Below are positions 1 through 11,095 of a DNA stretch of 64,000 nt, piece after piece. Below the pieces are notes generated by a model. That model was not told the DNA's origin. It saw nothing but the letters and a program-made list of their open reading frames with translations, and searched no databases. The stretch covers positions 4,216,001 through 4,280,000 of the forward strand of contig OY101116.1 in NCBI GenBank assembly GCA_956465555.1. The letters run 5' to 3'. The DNA comes from Nitzschia sp. pyKryTriq1. Taxonomy: Eukaryota; Bacillariophyta; Bacillariophyceae; Bacillariales; Bacillariaceae. A program made the translations under genes and the position numbers. Within the stretch, counting starts at the first letter, position 1; the number at the start of each line of letters is the position of its first letter.

Positions 1-390
1 CCTCCTCTTCCTCCTTCTCATTTTTGATCGCTCCATCCTCCTCCATCATGACAACATGGTGGTTCTTGTCGTCGCCGCCTTCAGGAATACGACAATTCAT
101 GCTGTTATCCCGCCCTAAAACGCCAAGCCAAGCCAAGCCAAGCTACTGCTGGTAGTGTTGCTCTTGATGTTGTTGTCGTTGTCGGTTTCTGTTATGGCTG
201 TTGTCTGGCGGTTATTGGGTATAATATACAATATCGACAACGAAAACAATAAGGGCAGCATGGGATGGGTTGCACGGTCGATGAATATGGCCTATCTTTT
301 TCTGGCATTACTATCCATAGTACGTATGATAGTCTTTATTCAGGCAGGTTCTGCCCGAGAATTCGCTTGTTGTGCTTTATGTACGTTTGC

Positions 391-1602
391 TTTGGTTCCG
401 TCTACTCGCGGTGCCATGAGCGAAATGGATACCACCTAAAATACATATCGGCCGAACGGTTCGGGTCGTTGAAGCGCTATGGTTCTTTATTTATTGAAGT
501 GTATTTCATGAACATATATATATTATAGCCATTCAGAAGTGTCACAAAAATAAATAGAGGTAATGGACATCCTATCAATACTTATTTGGAGTTCTTGCTT
601 TGTTTTGCTTCGCCTTTATTGAACTTGCTTGTTAGTACTCGTACCTGCGTTCGTACTGTACGATACTGGTAAAGGACGGATGGAGTGGAAGCTCACGCAC
701 GTGGCGCCATTAAAAATAAAAAAGAGAAAAACAACAGGCGATGATGTGAGAAATACAGCATTGCAGTGTCCGCTGCGGGTTTCGTACAGTAGTCTACTTG
801 TACCGACCGCCGGTAGAACAATGATCATAATAATATACAATATGTATAATATGCTTGCATTCGTGCCGGCCGGCGCCATTGTGACAAAGAAAGTGACATA
901 CATCAAAGTTTCTCATCCCCAAGCCTCACTCATTTGGTTCCGTCTACTTGCGGTGCCATGAGCGAAATGGATACCACCTAAAATACATATCGGCCGAATG
1001 GTTCGGGTCGTTGAAGCGCTATGGTTCTTTATTTATTGAAGTGTATTTCATGAACACATATTATAGCCATTCAGAAGTGTCACAAAAATAAATAGAGGTA
1101 AAGGACATCCTATCAATACTTGTTTGGGGTTCTTGCTTTGTTTTGCTTCGCCTTTATTGTACCGGTACTGTATGTTCTCGTGCTGCTAGCTAGCTGTACC
1201 GGTTCGTACGAACTTGCTGGTTAGTACTCGTACCGGCGTTCGTACTGTACGATACTCGTACAGTACCGGTACAGGTAGTAGTAAAGGACGGATGGAGTGG
1301 AAGCTCAAGTGGCGCCATTGAAAATAAAAAAGAGAAAAACAACAGGCGATGATGTTGTGAGAAATACAGCATTGCAGTAGTGTCCACTATGCTGCCGGTT
1401 TCGTACAGTAGTCTACTTGTACCGACCGCCGGTAGAACAATGATCATAATAATATACAATATGTATATGCCTGCATTCGTGCCGGCCGGCGCAGTTGTGA
1501 CAAATATAGTGACATACATCAAAGTTTCTCATCCACAAGCCTCATTCATTCGTGCCGGCCGGCGCAAGTGTGACAAAGAAAGTGACATACATCAAAGTTT
1601 CT
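391..1602. repeat. Diverged tandem repeat, two full units and one partial
   Basis: Unit 1 (about 391-932) and unit 2 (about 933-1548) begin with the same block (TTTGGTTCCGTCTACT...) and run in parallel through a shared 3' portion that contains GTGCCGGCCGGCGC and GTGACATACATCAAAG. A third, partial unit of about 55 bp (about 1549-1602) repeats only that 3' end. The units differ by scattered substitutions and an insertion of roughly 70 bp in unit 2 (around 1160-1290) rich in GTACCGGTAC words. There is no coding capacity shared by the units and no terminal inverted repeat. It could be a local tandem duplication or a decayed non-coding element. Confidence 0.75.
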
Positions 1603-1635
1603 CCCCCGCCGAGGGCTTAGTTATTATGATTTCTT

Positions 1636-1653
1636 CGTACTGACGTCAGTACG
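1636..1653. promoter_or_regulatory. Perfect 18-bp palindrome containing a CRE (TGACGTCA)
   Basis: CGTACTGACGTCAGTACG equals its own reverse complement and centres on TGACGTCA, the consensus bZIP/CREB site. CO2/cAMP-responsive elements with TGACGT cores have been described in diatom carbonic-anhydrase promoters. The site lies about 700 bp upstream of the start codon of a kinase with two cyclic-nucleotide-binding domains. A regulatory role is inference; palindromic words are common in this intergenic DNA. Confidence 0.3.
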
Positions 1654-2357
1654 TACCGGTACAGTACTGTAGTGTAGTTGAGGCAGATGCAGAAAGATCG
1701 GATCTCATCGACGAATCATCATCATCATCATCATCATCATCATGCAATCATCTATCCATAATGCATCTATCGAAAATCCGAGAATGAAATCATGTTGTGA
1801 CATCATCAACATCATCATCATCATCATCTACCGTATCGACCGATGATCCGGATCCGCGATCCGGAACACGCGGACGTCGTGTCTCGTAGTACAGTCGTAG
1901 AGTACAGTACTGTACCTGGTAGTGTCAGATGGAAGACCGACCATGGCGAGCGGCGAGAAAAAATACTATCTGTAAGACGTGTTGTTCGTTTCGCGTGTTA
2001 TTATTTCGCGTTGTTTTGTTCCAACAATGCAATGCGAGTCAAGTTGACTCTTTTTTGACACTACCATCATTATTTTCAGCTACGGTACGTTTAGCGCGTG
2101 TCGCACCCGCGCGCACACACACACAAACCACAAACTGCCACCCACATATACGTATCATATATTCAATTCTACCGGTATACCCTTTCTCATTCACTTTCAT
2201 CATCATCATCCCTATCATCATCATTATCATCATCATCATCATCCTTATCATCATCATTTACAGTACGTACCGTATTATTCGCTATAGCTACCACTACTAG
2301 TACTGTAGTAGCAGCAGTAGCAACAGTAGCAGCAGCAGCAGCAGCAGCAACAGCAAC

Positions 2358-2394
2358 ATGTTCCATCCGATTATACGACATCAGTACAAGAAGT

Positions 2395-2428
<34 letters not shown>

Positions 2429-5362
2429 GCCATGGAGTAGGACTGCGATTTTAGCTTCCGCCGCGTCCGCCGGATGGTTGCTTTCTATTATTATTGCAAA
2501 TGAAGCGAACGAGAATGAGAATGAGAATGAGAAGCAACAGCTACAAAAGCAACAGCTACAAAAGCAACAGCAACAGCATCACGATTGGATGTCCCCATCA
2601 TCATTGCCAACATCATCGCCAGCATCATCGCTGCTTCGGTTCCATCCATTTGAACCGCATCGATCCGCATGTCTTTCCATTCCATTCTTTTCGTCTCCTT
2701 CTCCGGCCGAGAAAGAAGAGCAGCAGGACAGCAGCAGCAAGAGCAGCAGTACTGCTAGTGGTACTGCTAGTGGTACTGCTAGTGGTACTGCTAGTAGTAG
2801 TAGTAATTTGAAATACTCGCCTTCTCCCCGCGCCGCAATGAAACGATTCAAAACCTTGCAACGGCTGGATTGGGCGGCGACCAAACAGCCATTGGAATCG
2901 CACTACACATGGCATCAAGATCAGGTATTGGGCGTGGGATCGTATGGATCCGTCTACAAGGCCACGTCCAAGGCTACCGGAGAGATTGTCGCACTCAAAC
3001 AAATTCCCAAACGACATACCAATTCGGTCCATTTTCAACAAGAAATGAGAGCCATGATGTATATCCGTGCCAAGGGCGGACATCCCCATTTGATACAATT
3101 GCATCAACATTTTGATAGTCCGAAAAGTAAGGACTATTATGTCATTTTGGATTTGGTCGAAGGTGGAGAAATGTTTGATCATTTGATCGAAAATGGGGCG
3201 TATTCCGAAATGGATGCCTCCCGATTGGTACGAGATGTGGCGGGGGCATTAAACTTTTTACATGGGATTGGTGTCGTCCATGCCGATTTGAAACCAGAAA
3301 ATCTATTGTTGGTACGTACTACTATATACATGTTATGGGTCTTGGCTCTTGGCTCTTGGGATATGGTGTTGTTGGATGGTGTTGGTTGCAATTCCTCTGA
3401 CTGACGCGCGTTTGTTCATTCATTCATTCCTTCCTTCCTATATTCATATCTCCATACATTCCTTCCTATATTTATATCTCCATTCATTTCATTTCATTCA
3501 TTCAATCAATTCTATGATTATGATTATGATTATGACGTTGTGTGTAATATCAGACGACGACTCGAAGAGGCGATTCAGTCGTTAAATTGGCAGATTTTGG
3601 ATGCGCTCAAATCTTGGAACATGCCGATGAAGACTTCAAAGATGATTATGGTTATGAACCTACGTATGGAGCTCCGACACCCGCCTATTGTCCCAAGGAA
3701 TCCATTCAAAAGACACTCCCCATCCAACCATCGGCCGATATGTGGGCCTTGGGTGTCATTCTGTTCATCATGTTGACGGGTGCCCATCCCTTTGATTTGA
3801 CGGGAGATGCCACCGATGATCTGATTGAACAACGCATTGTCGATCCAAAGTATAAAATACCCATGGACAGTCCCAAAGTGACGGGACATTTATCGGCCTC
3901 GGCCAAGAATTTGATCCGTCGTCTCATGCATCCCGATCCAGAAAAACGATTGACGGCATTGCAAATGCTGCAACATCCATGGGTCCGGGGCGATACCGCA
4001 CTCCAAACGAAAATGAAGGGATCCGATGAACGATTGTCCAAATCCTTTCGTAAATTCAAAACCAAAATTCAAGCCAAATTCTTTGAAGATGTCGTCAAAT
4101 GGAGTGATGACTATCATGATATCGACGATCCAAGGAATAATAATCAAGTCCAACGCAAGACTAGTCTCATTGAACGATCCTTTCAAACGCTGGATACCAA
4201 AAAAATGATGATGATGATGGATTCGGATTCGGAGGAGGAGGATGGACCGGCCTCGGCCTCGCCACTGGACATGTCCGATTTTACACAACTATTATCGGAC
4301 AATATCATTCATCGACATTTTCCTGCCGGTCATGTCGTCTACCAAGAAGGACAAAAGGGCAATCACATGTACTTTATCAATTCCGGCGCCGTCGAAGTCG
4401 AAACGCGGGACGGATCGGTCGCGGCCCGACGTCAGGGAGACTTTTTTGGCGAAGGCGCCCTCTTGCATCCCAATGGCGTCCGATCGGCCACCATTACCTG
4501 TTTGACGCCCGTCCATGCCCTGGAAATTAGTCGGGAATACTTTGACAAGTACATTTCGACGCAGAGCGATTCGGAACTACTAGTCACATTGAAGGAAAAG
4601 GACAAGATTCGGAAACGCAATCGAGCCAAGACGATATTGGCCCTGCAGAATAATATGAAAACCAAACAAGTGCCGTATAAAGGTACCTTTTTCCAGAATG
4701 GTGATACCGATTGCGATTCCTTGTTCATTATGGAACAGGGCAAGGTTGATGTCAATGTTGGCAAGCATGTCGTCTTTGTATCGTATCCTGGTAATATCTT
4801 TGGAGAATTCTCCGTCTTGACGGGGCGTCCGGTAAGTACCACAACACTAATAATCTACTACTACTAGTATGGATGGATGGATGGATGGGTGGATGGATGG
4901 ATCATGGACTAACGATTTGATCTTTGCTTTCTTTCTTTCTTGCTTCTTCTTCTTGGACAGAGAAACTGTACGGCTACATGTGTCGACAAGAAAGGATGTA
5001 TTGCTCAAGAATTATCGGGTGGCGACTTTCGAAAACTCGCTGGTTCATCCCCGCACATTCAAGAAACATTGAAGGATCTGCAGCTCCGACGCGAATTCAA
5101 AAAGGCCGTCGTGCGTCGATTGAACAAGCAGTTCCCCTACACCAATCCCCTCGAAGCTTGGAAGGCGGCCGATTTAAAAGACATGGGTCATTTGGACAAG
5201 GAATCTGTGGCAGTCTTGATGCGAGAACTCAACAAGGACTATACCGATCAAGACATTCAAGACATTTTGAATTCTTTGGATTTGACCGATACGGGCAAAG
5301 TAACCTTTGAAGAGTTTCAACGAATATTCATTGGGGATATTCGGAAATCAGCTAGTATGTAA
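2358..5362 (+). CDS. Protein kinase with two C-terminal cNMP-binding domains and EF-hand-like tail
   Basis: Ser/Thr kinase of about 877 residues in three exons: 2358-3311, 3554-4831 and 4961-5362, both introns phase 0. Residues 1-185 are low complexity (His10, Gln, Ser) with one hydrophobic stretch near residues 28-48 that could anchor the protein. The kinase domain spans about 189-455: Gly loop GVGSYG, Lys214 in VALK, catalytic HADLKPEN (Asp310; the usual HRD Arg is Ala) and DFG at 332-334. Two cyclic-nucleotide-binding domains follow, about 565-660 and 690-785. Both have phosphate-binding-cassette features: FGEGALL with a later RSAT, and FGEFSVL with RNCTAT. The second cassette becomes continuous only after splicing, which supports the exon 2/3 join. 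The last 60 residues look like a degenerate EF-hand pair (LDLTDTGKVTFEEF). PKGs have cNMP domains N-terminal to the kinase, so the order here is reversed. cNMP regulation is likely; Ca2+ binding is uncertain. The start is the first Met in frame. Confidence 0.88.
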
Positions 5363-6576
5363 TAATGTTGTTGTTGTTGTAGTATTCTACTTCTCTACTA
5401 GTAGATGGTATTCGTAATCGAAATTTTTGGATCATCAACATCGTCATCGTCATCGTCATCATAAGCATCACGCAAAGCTATTCGTCTACTATTACTACTA
5501 GCTAGAAATAGTAGAACGTGCGTAGAATGATGATTCGATTCAGTTCGTATGATACCGGTAGTAGGAGTACCGGTAATAGAGTAGAGGATAGGCGGTCTTT
5601 TCTTTCATCATTGCGACTTTGCCAGTTTTAATCTCTCTAGTAGTGCTATTCGAAGTAGAGTAGAGTAGAGTTGCTGTTGCGGTCGTCCCATAGCTATGAC
5701 CCACTCTCGAGTAGTAGTACTATGGGCAACATTCTTTGTCGGCGTGGGGTTCGTTAGCAGCAGCACCCGCCAACCTCTCAATGGCGACTCTCTCTCTCTA
5801 CTGTACAACAGCAACATTGTTGTTCTTGAAAGCCGCCGAGCCAGCACCAGCACCCCTACTACTTGTGGTGTTCTTTTACTCTACGAGTAGTGGTGCTCGG
5901 GTGGTGGCGGATTCCACCATCATCGCCCACACAGTCAAGAACAGTCGACCACTATTTGTTTCTTGTACGAACGGCACGATGTTAGTGCGGAGCTCCGAGG
6001 GGGGGGGGGGGTTCCTTCATGCATGATTTTGCAATCGGACATCTGCCACCTATCCTTCATGCAAGATTTTGGAATTCTCGGACACCCGCCACCTTCTAAT
6101 ACTACCAGTACAAAGTACTGGTAGGCTTCCCCTTGCGGGATTGTGATTTCGTTCGCAGTCCTTCATATTGTGAGTGCCCCGGTGTCCAGGGTCATTGTAA
6201 CTCTCAACATCTAACCCCTAGTCCATTAATGGCGAAAACCCTGAGGCATCGATGATTTGAAAGTACGAACTCCCCGTGTGACTTTTCTTTTCTGTCAGGC
6301 ATAGATGGAACTCATTATCCCAGCCCTCAAAAATATATGCCTGAAACACCTTATTGTTCGTCAAGTTCCATCTGATCGTGAAATCAAAACAACCTACTAT
6401 TTTTTACTAGAGTAGTAGTAGAGAAGAAGGATGGTGCGAACCACAACATGTTCGGGTTTTCCATTGAAAGTACAAGTAGTAGTCTGTCTCTATCTTCGAA
6501 CCTCTACCATGCTACAATCTCCAGTATTACCGGTATCGTCATACTTTTCCCAAAGAGTATTTTTTGATACATCAAA
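5363..6576. other. Intergenic region with short repeats and a possible pseudoknot
   Basis: No convincing gene. The 5' part is CATCGT and CTACTAG simple sequence. At about 6013-6094 a unit of roughly 40 bp occurs twice (CTTCATGCA-GATTTTG...GGACA-C-GCCACCT). At 6295-6373 two complementary pairs interleave (see the separate entry). Short hydrophobic open frames at 5696-5890 and 5736-6026 overlap in different frames and show no family signature. Confidence 0.5.
6295..6373. other. Interleaved inverted repeats, potential H-type pseudoknot
   Basis: TCAGGCATA (6295-6303) is complementary to TATGCCTGA (6336-6344), and AGATGGAACT (6303-6312) is complementary to AGTTCCATCT (6364-6373). The order a-b-a'-b' is that of an H-type pseudoknot, with the two stems abutting. 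The region lies about 200 bp upstream of the Ser-rich ORF and could be in its 5' UTR. Whether it is transcribed or folds is unknown. Confidence 0.35.
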
Positions 6577-7701
6577 ATGAATAACACCAACCATCCACCA
6601 GCGTGCAGCAAGAAACGAAGACCTCGAGGATCTTCATCGACTACTAGCTCCAGAAACAGCAGCAGCAGTAGCAGTAGCAGTAGCAGCAGCAGCAGCAATA
6701 CTCCTTTGGAAGATTTTCTATCGGATATTTTAGCACAACACAGCATGATGGAAATATCGCAGCATCAGCTGGAACAAGAATCGTTGGACACATCTTCTGC
6801 GTCGTTATCGTCGTCTCGACAACAACCACCACGGAGGAGCCGATCATCCTTGCTGCCAATTATGGTCGTTCATGACAATGCACGAGGCACCAGCAGCAGC
6901 AGCAGCCATCATCATCACTCTTCCTCTCTCAACTCCTCAATGTCATTTAGCTTCAGCAATAGCATTGAAGGCAGTTCCTCATCACTGCTAATATCTCCGG
7001 TTCCTCGGAGCAGCAGTAGCTCGTCGGTTCAACTCAGCAACAGCCACAGCCACAGCCACAGCCACAGCAACAGCAGTACTGACAGCAAAGCATTGTCTAG
7101 ATGGGACGCCGGCTCTCCAGTCACCACCAAGCAACAAAACAGGATGATGGATTGTTCTTTTCGTCCATCATCGTCATCATCATCATCATCCTATCAGCAA
7201 CTGCTTCGGCGACACGACGCTTCCCGAATGCCTCCATTGCCCAACATTGCTCGAGGAGCATCATTATCCTCGGCTGCTGCTACTGCTGCTACTACTGCTG
7301 CTACTACTACTAGCAACAACGCTACACGTACTTCCTCGAACACCACCAAAGCTCCTACACCTTCTTCTTCTTCGTCGTCGTCGTCGTCGTCGTCTTGCTT
7401 TCCAACGGACGGCGTCTACGACTCCAAAGCAGCAACAGCAGCAACACGAATGATGATGATTGGCCCCACCAGCAACAACAATCGTCATCGAAATCGATTC
7501 AGCCTGGCAGCCTATCGCCAATGTGCCAGTCAAGTGGAGCTTCCCATCAGCATAATGTCTACTACTCGGGGTACAACAACAACACCAACAACAACACCAA
7601 CAAGAACTGGTGCTGCTTCTGCCTCTGCTGCCATTGCTGCTACTACCAACGACCTTCACAGCAGCAGCAGCAGTACTAGTACTAGTTCTTGCAGCAACTA
7701 A
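6577..7701 (+). CDS. Ser-rich low-complexity hypothetical protein
   Basis: Single-exon frame of 374 residues; I do not recognise a family. It begins with a basic Cys-Ser-Lys-Lys-Arg-Arg segment, then a long Ser run, then a non-repetitive acidic segment (NTPLEDFLSDILAQHSMMEI, about residues 40-60) that could be an amphipathic helix. Later come Ser, His-Ser, Thr and Ala-Thr runs. Islands of normal composition, such as SRWDAGSPVT and RHDASRMPPLPNIARGASL, pair an aromatic or basic residue with Asp-Ala and Pro, as docking or phosphorylation motifs do. There is no signal peptide or membrane span. The ordinary-composition islands and one uninterrupted frame favour a real, mostly disordered protein. 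It sits between two kinase genes; a functional link is speculative. Confidence 0.6.
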   Translation: MNNTNHPPACSKKRRPRGSSSTTSSRNSSSSSSSSSSSSSNTPLEDFLSDILAQHSMMEISQHQLEQESLDTSSASLSSSRQQPPRRSRSSLLPIMVVHDNARGTSSSSSHHHHSSSLNSSMSFSFSNSIEGSSSSLLISPVPRSSSSSSVQLSNSHSHSHSHSNSSTDSKALSRWDAGSPVTTKQQNRMMDCSFRPSSSSSSSSYQQLLRRHDASRMPPLPNIARGASLSSAAATAATTAATTTSNNATRTSSNTTKAPTPSSSSSSSSSSSCFPTDGVYDSKAATAATRMMMIGPTSNNNRHRNRFSLAAYRQCASQVELPISIMSTTRGTTTTPTTTPTRTGAASASAAIAATTNDLHSSSSSTSTSSCSN

Positions 7702-8157
7702 GATCCTTCTTGAATGCGCTACAGCTATATGGAGTCTACTACTACTAGTCTACTACTAGTACTGCTAGCTCTAGTAGAGTATTAGAAGAGCAGAGTACGG
7801 TAGAGGTCTACTTGTCGACTGGCTACTACTCTCTAGTAGAGAGAGAGAGAGAGCTAAAGGACTAACTACTGGCCTACTAGCTAGCTCTCGGTATCTCTTG
7901 TTTCTATGCTACTAGTAGTAGTAGCTGTAGCAATTCGTTCACCATTGTCAGTACTCGTGGTGCCAAGCGAAGCTTGCGGAGTCTATTAGAGGAGAGGAAT
8001 ACTACACTACTAGTAGTAGAGCTAGCTACTAGTAGCTAGCTACTACTGTGTTCCAAGCGTGAGTCGTCTCCAGCAGCAGCAGCAGCAGCAGCAGCATTAC
8101 TACTACTAGCTAGTAGTTACTGGTACCACCACCACCACTACCACTACTTCTTGATCA
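7702..8157. other. Intergenic, CTAGTAG-word rich
   Basis: Region between the Ser-rich gene and the 3' end of the minus-strand kinase (convergent). It consists largely of CTACTAGTAG words, a GA run near 7839-7853, a CAG run (about 8070-8094) and an ACC run. Nothing else seen. Confidence 0.6.
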
Positions 8158-10105
8158 TCACCGTTCTTCCTCGTGTTCTTCTTCTTCTTCTTCTTCTTCT
8201 TCTTCTTTTCCACGTTTCTTGATCATTTTGAGAAATCGATGAAATTTGAGAAATCGATGAAATCCTTCTCGTTTCCCACTCTTCATTTCAATATTATTAT
8301 TATTAATATTGTGGTGGTCGTGGTGGTGGTGGTGGTGGTTGAATTCAGCACCTCGCTCCGTTTGGGCGTGCTGAGGAAGAATATGATGATGATGAAGAAG
8401 ATTGTCGTCGTTGTCGTTGTGGTTGTTTGTAGGACTCGGGATGGGAGGTGCGGAATGCGTCATAATTGCGGAAGGATGATTCTTCTTCTTGTTGTTCTGT
8501 TTCTTCTTCTTTCTTCTTCCTGCTCCTATTCCCATTCCTATTCCTATTCCTCCTCGAAAAGACGAATGTTTGGGTAATCCTTCTGGTTGGACATGTTCAT
8601 GGTTCAACCATGGATCGTCTTGCAAGACTTGTCGTGCCGTAGGACGTTGATCCGGATCTCGATTCAAGAGTCGTAAAATAAAGTTTCGTGCCAATGCACT
8701 GACATCGTCCCAAACAGGAGATGGAAATTCAATGACCGTATTGGGATTCTTGAGTAGTTGTAACGTTTGATATTCATTTTCAGCATAAAAGGGTGGAAAG
8801 CCACACAATAGGACATAGGCAATCACACCTGATGATGGGTGGTGGCAATGAAGAAAAAGACATGATGCATGATAAATCAATAATGATGAATCAATCGTGA
8901 TGAATCAATAATGATGAATATGATAATGGTGACGGTGAAGAAAAGAGAGATGAGCGATGAGCGATGATGATCATGAGCCATATGGCTCATCCTCCTCCGT
9001 TGGAGTGGCTTTTCCCCTCCGCAGCAACTACTCCTGCTGCTGTGCTGTACTCGTACAGCAGACAGTCAGTATAGTACACTACTACGAAGCCAAACGTACG
9101 GTACGTACCGATACTCCAAATATCGCACTTGTCGGAATATTCCGTCGATAATAGCACTTCGGGTGCGACATAGTAGACGGTTCCGACGCGGGTCGTCATG
9201 ACGTTATTGGGATTGAAGCGAGACAATCCAAAATCGATAATCTTGACGGGACTTTCATCGAGTTCGTTCAGCAATAAAAAGTTTTCGACCTTCAAGTCTC
9301 GATGACAAATATTCTTTTCGTCATGACAATACGCAATGGCATCCAAAATGTTACGCAATATACGGGCCGCATCGTATTCGGAAAAGTGCTGTTCCTCCGA
9401 CAAGGATTTTTCCACGACACGATCGTACAATTCTCCTCCCGTACAAAGCTCCGTTACCAAGTGCAATTGCGTCGGCTCTTCCAAGGCTTCATACAACCGA
9501 ATAATATGGGGATGATCGACGTCGGTCAACAACTCGACCTCCTTCTTGAGCAACTCTAGATTCGGCACCTTGTTTTTGAGTATCGTCTTGATGGCACAGA
9601 TTTGACCCGTTTCTCGATTCCGACACTTTCGAACAACTCCAAAGGTTCCTTGTCCGATCGTATCCAGTATCTCGTATCTGTTGTTGGATGGATGGATGGA
9701 TGGATGGACGATGATGGATGATCGTGAAAGTACGTGAAGTGGGATGGTGTGTGTGTGTTTGGGATGATGAGACATAGAACGTGAGTAGATGAATATGAAT
9801 ACAAATACAAATACAAATACGTACACGCATCATGGGATTGGATATATTATGTGATGGAGAAACACACACAAATCCTGCATGCATGCATGCAGATACAGTT
9901 CGTACCACAGTACATGATATAATATAATATGATATAATATAATATACAACACAACTTACTTTTCGCTGACATCCGTAAAAAGGCCGCCGCCCAAGACAGT
10001 AGGAGTATTACTGGTAGACCCGATGATTCGTTCGTTGTTTTTATTGTCGGTGATGATGGTCGTCGGAGGTGATGGAGATGGAGATGGAGATACCGGTACC
10101 GTCAT
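8158..10105 (-). CDS. CDPK/CaMK-like Ser/Thr protein kinase without EF-hands
   Basis: Minus-strand kinase of about 461 residues, exons 10105-9960, 9677-9109 and 8828-8158. Junctions restore an unbroken domain (DVSEK-YEILDTIGQG and DIWSIG-VIAYVLLCG). Residues 1-49 are a Pro/Ser-rich leader. The kinase domain (about 50-315) has GQGTFG, AIK lysine, HRDLKVEN, DFGLS, VAPE and the CaMK-type LLCGFPPFYAE segment, so all catalytic residues are present. The 145-residue tail is Gly-Ile/Met, His-rich and Lys/Glu-rich, without EF-hands or a recognisable junction domain, so it is not a canonical calcium-dependent protein kinase. It may be a CaMK/SnRK-like relative or regulated by its tail. ATG 10105 was chosen because upstream codons are GT/GA simple sequence. 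Introns carry GGAT, ATAAT and GATGAAT repeats. Confidence 0.88.
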
Positions 10106-10154
10106 TGCGTTTATTATTGATGAATATGATGATGAATATGATGATGATGATGAT

Positions 10155-10188
<34 letters not shown>

Positions 10189-11095
10189 TGACAGAGAAAC
10201 ACCTCAACAGAAGATATAGATGGAAGACAGTATCACTGGTATTACCTGTACTCGTGGTATACAGTACAAGATATGCGTGATGCATGTTCCGCATGTTCCA
10301 TGATTTTTTTCATCCGCCTCTTTTCATCAATCGCATGCATCGCATCGCATCGCATCGTCTTTAGCTATCGGCTGATGTACAGACCGACCTTGTGTGTGTG
10401 GGGGGGGTATCTTTGGGGGATCTTTATGGGGACCGTGATCAAATACGGTCGGAATAATCCATGCCTCGCCCGCCGACGTCGGGTTGCCGCATTTCGAGAT
10501 GTCCAACTGGACGCACCGGACACTAGTACAGTGTCTACGGACGATCTACAGGACAAGCATGCTAGACAATGCAAGACAATATGTAGTCTCGACACCCAGC
10601 ATGACATGAATCATCATGATGCAAATGGATTGGGTTTTTTTTGCGGTTTTCACGTTCAACTTGACGCGAGACGACGCGCGGTCCGTTCGTTGGTGTAGAG
10701 TATGCGCAGAACGCGACGGCCGGCCGCGCCGAGTGCAGCGCCTCTCTCACACCGACCATCACATCCTCCTCCACACATACATACATAAGCGCCATTATCA
10801 GGTCGGTACTGTATCGATCGTACTCCTACTACCGTACGAACGAACTACAGTACGAACTACAGTACTCCCAGTACCACTGCTCTCAATTGCATTTTTTTTT
10901 ATGGAAAGAGAGATAAGAGATAGCATCACTCTCTCTCTCTCTCTCTCTCTCTTTTGTCTGCTCTTACAACATTATACACATCAATCCAGATTCCATTCCA
11001 TTCCACTCGGTTGTGCTGTACGTAGTGTACGTCTCATAACGCAGAGTACTACTACTACTACTACTACCAGAGGTACTACCAGAGGGAATATTATT
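10106..11095. other. Divergent intergenic region between kinase and nucleoporin
   Basis: Shared upstream region for the minus-strand kinase and the plus-strand nucleoporin. It contains GT/GA runs, a CATCG repeat around 10330-10350, a G run near 10402, and a CT run at about 10929-10953. The nucleoporin frame is open back to 10616, but the translated text there is unlike protein (CT-repeat-derived Ser-Leu), so I treat it as 5' UTR. No clear TATA box. Confidence 0.55.

Larger units (their letters stand above)
1..2357. other. Intergenic region upstream of the cyclic-nucleotide-binding kinase
   Basis: I can support no gene here. The stretch holds a tandem repeat (391-1602), a perfect CRE-like palindrome (1636-1653), CAT/ATC microsatellites (about 1718-1743 and 2196-2260) and CA/CAA-rich DNA up to the kinase start. 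A 94-codon open frame at 155-439 ends inside the tandem repeat and resembles no family I know, so I did not call it. Confidence 0.6.

Noticed and set aside
155-439. 94-codon hydrophobic open frame near the left edge
   Set aside because: It ends inside the non-coding tandem repeat, has a CTTGTT-derived start and matches no family; no splice context supports it.
10273-10698. 141-codon frame in the divergent promoter region
   Set aside because: It overlaps frames on the other strand, has no family features and lies where promoters and UTRs are expected.
10616-11095. N-terminal extension of the nucleoporin frame
   Set aside because: The frame is open, but its translation comes from CT, ACT and other simple repeats; the natural start is the ATG at 11096 just before the FG motifs.
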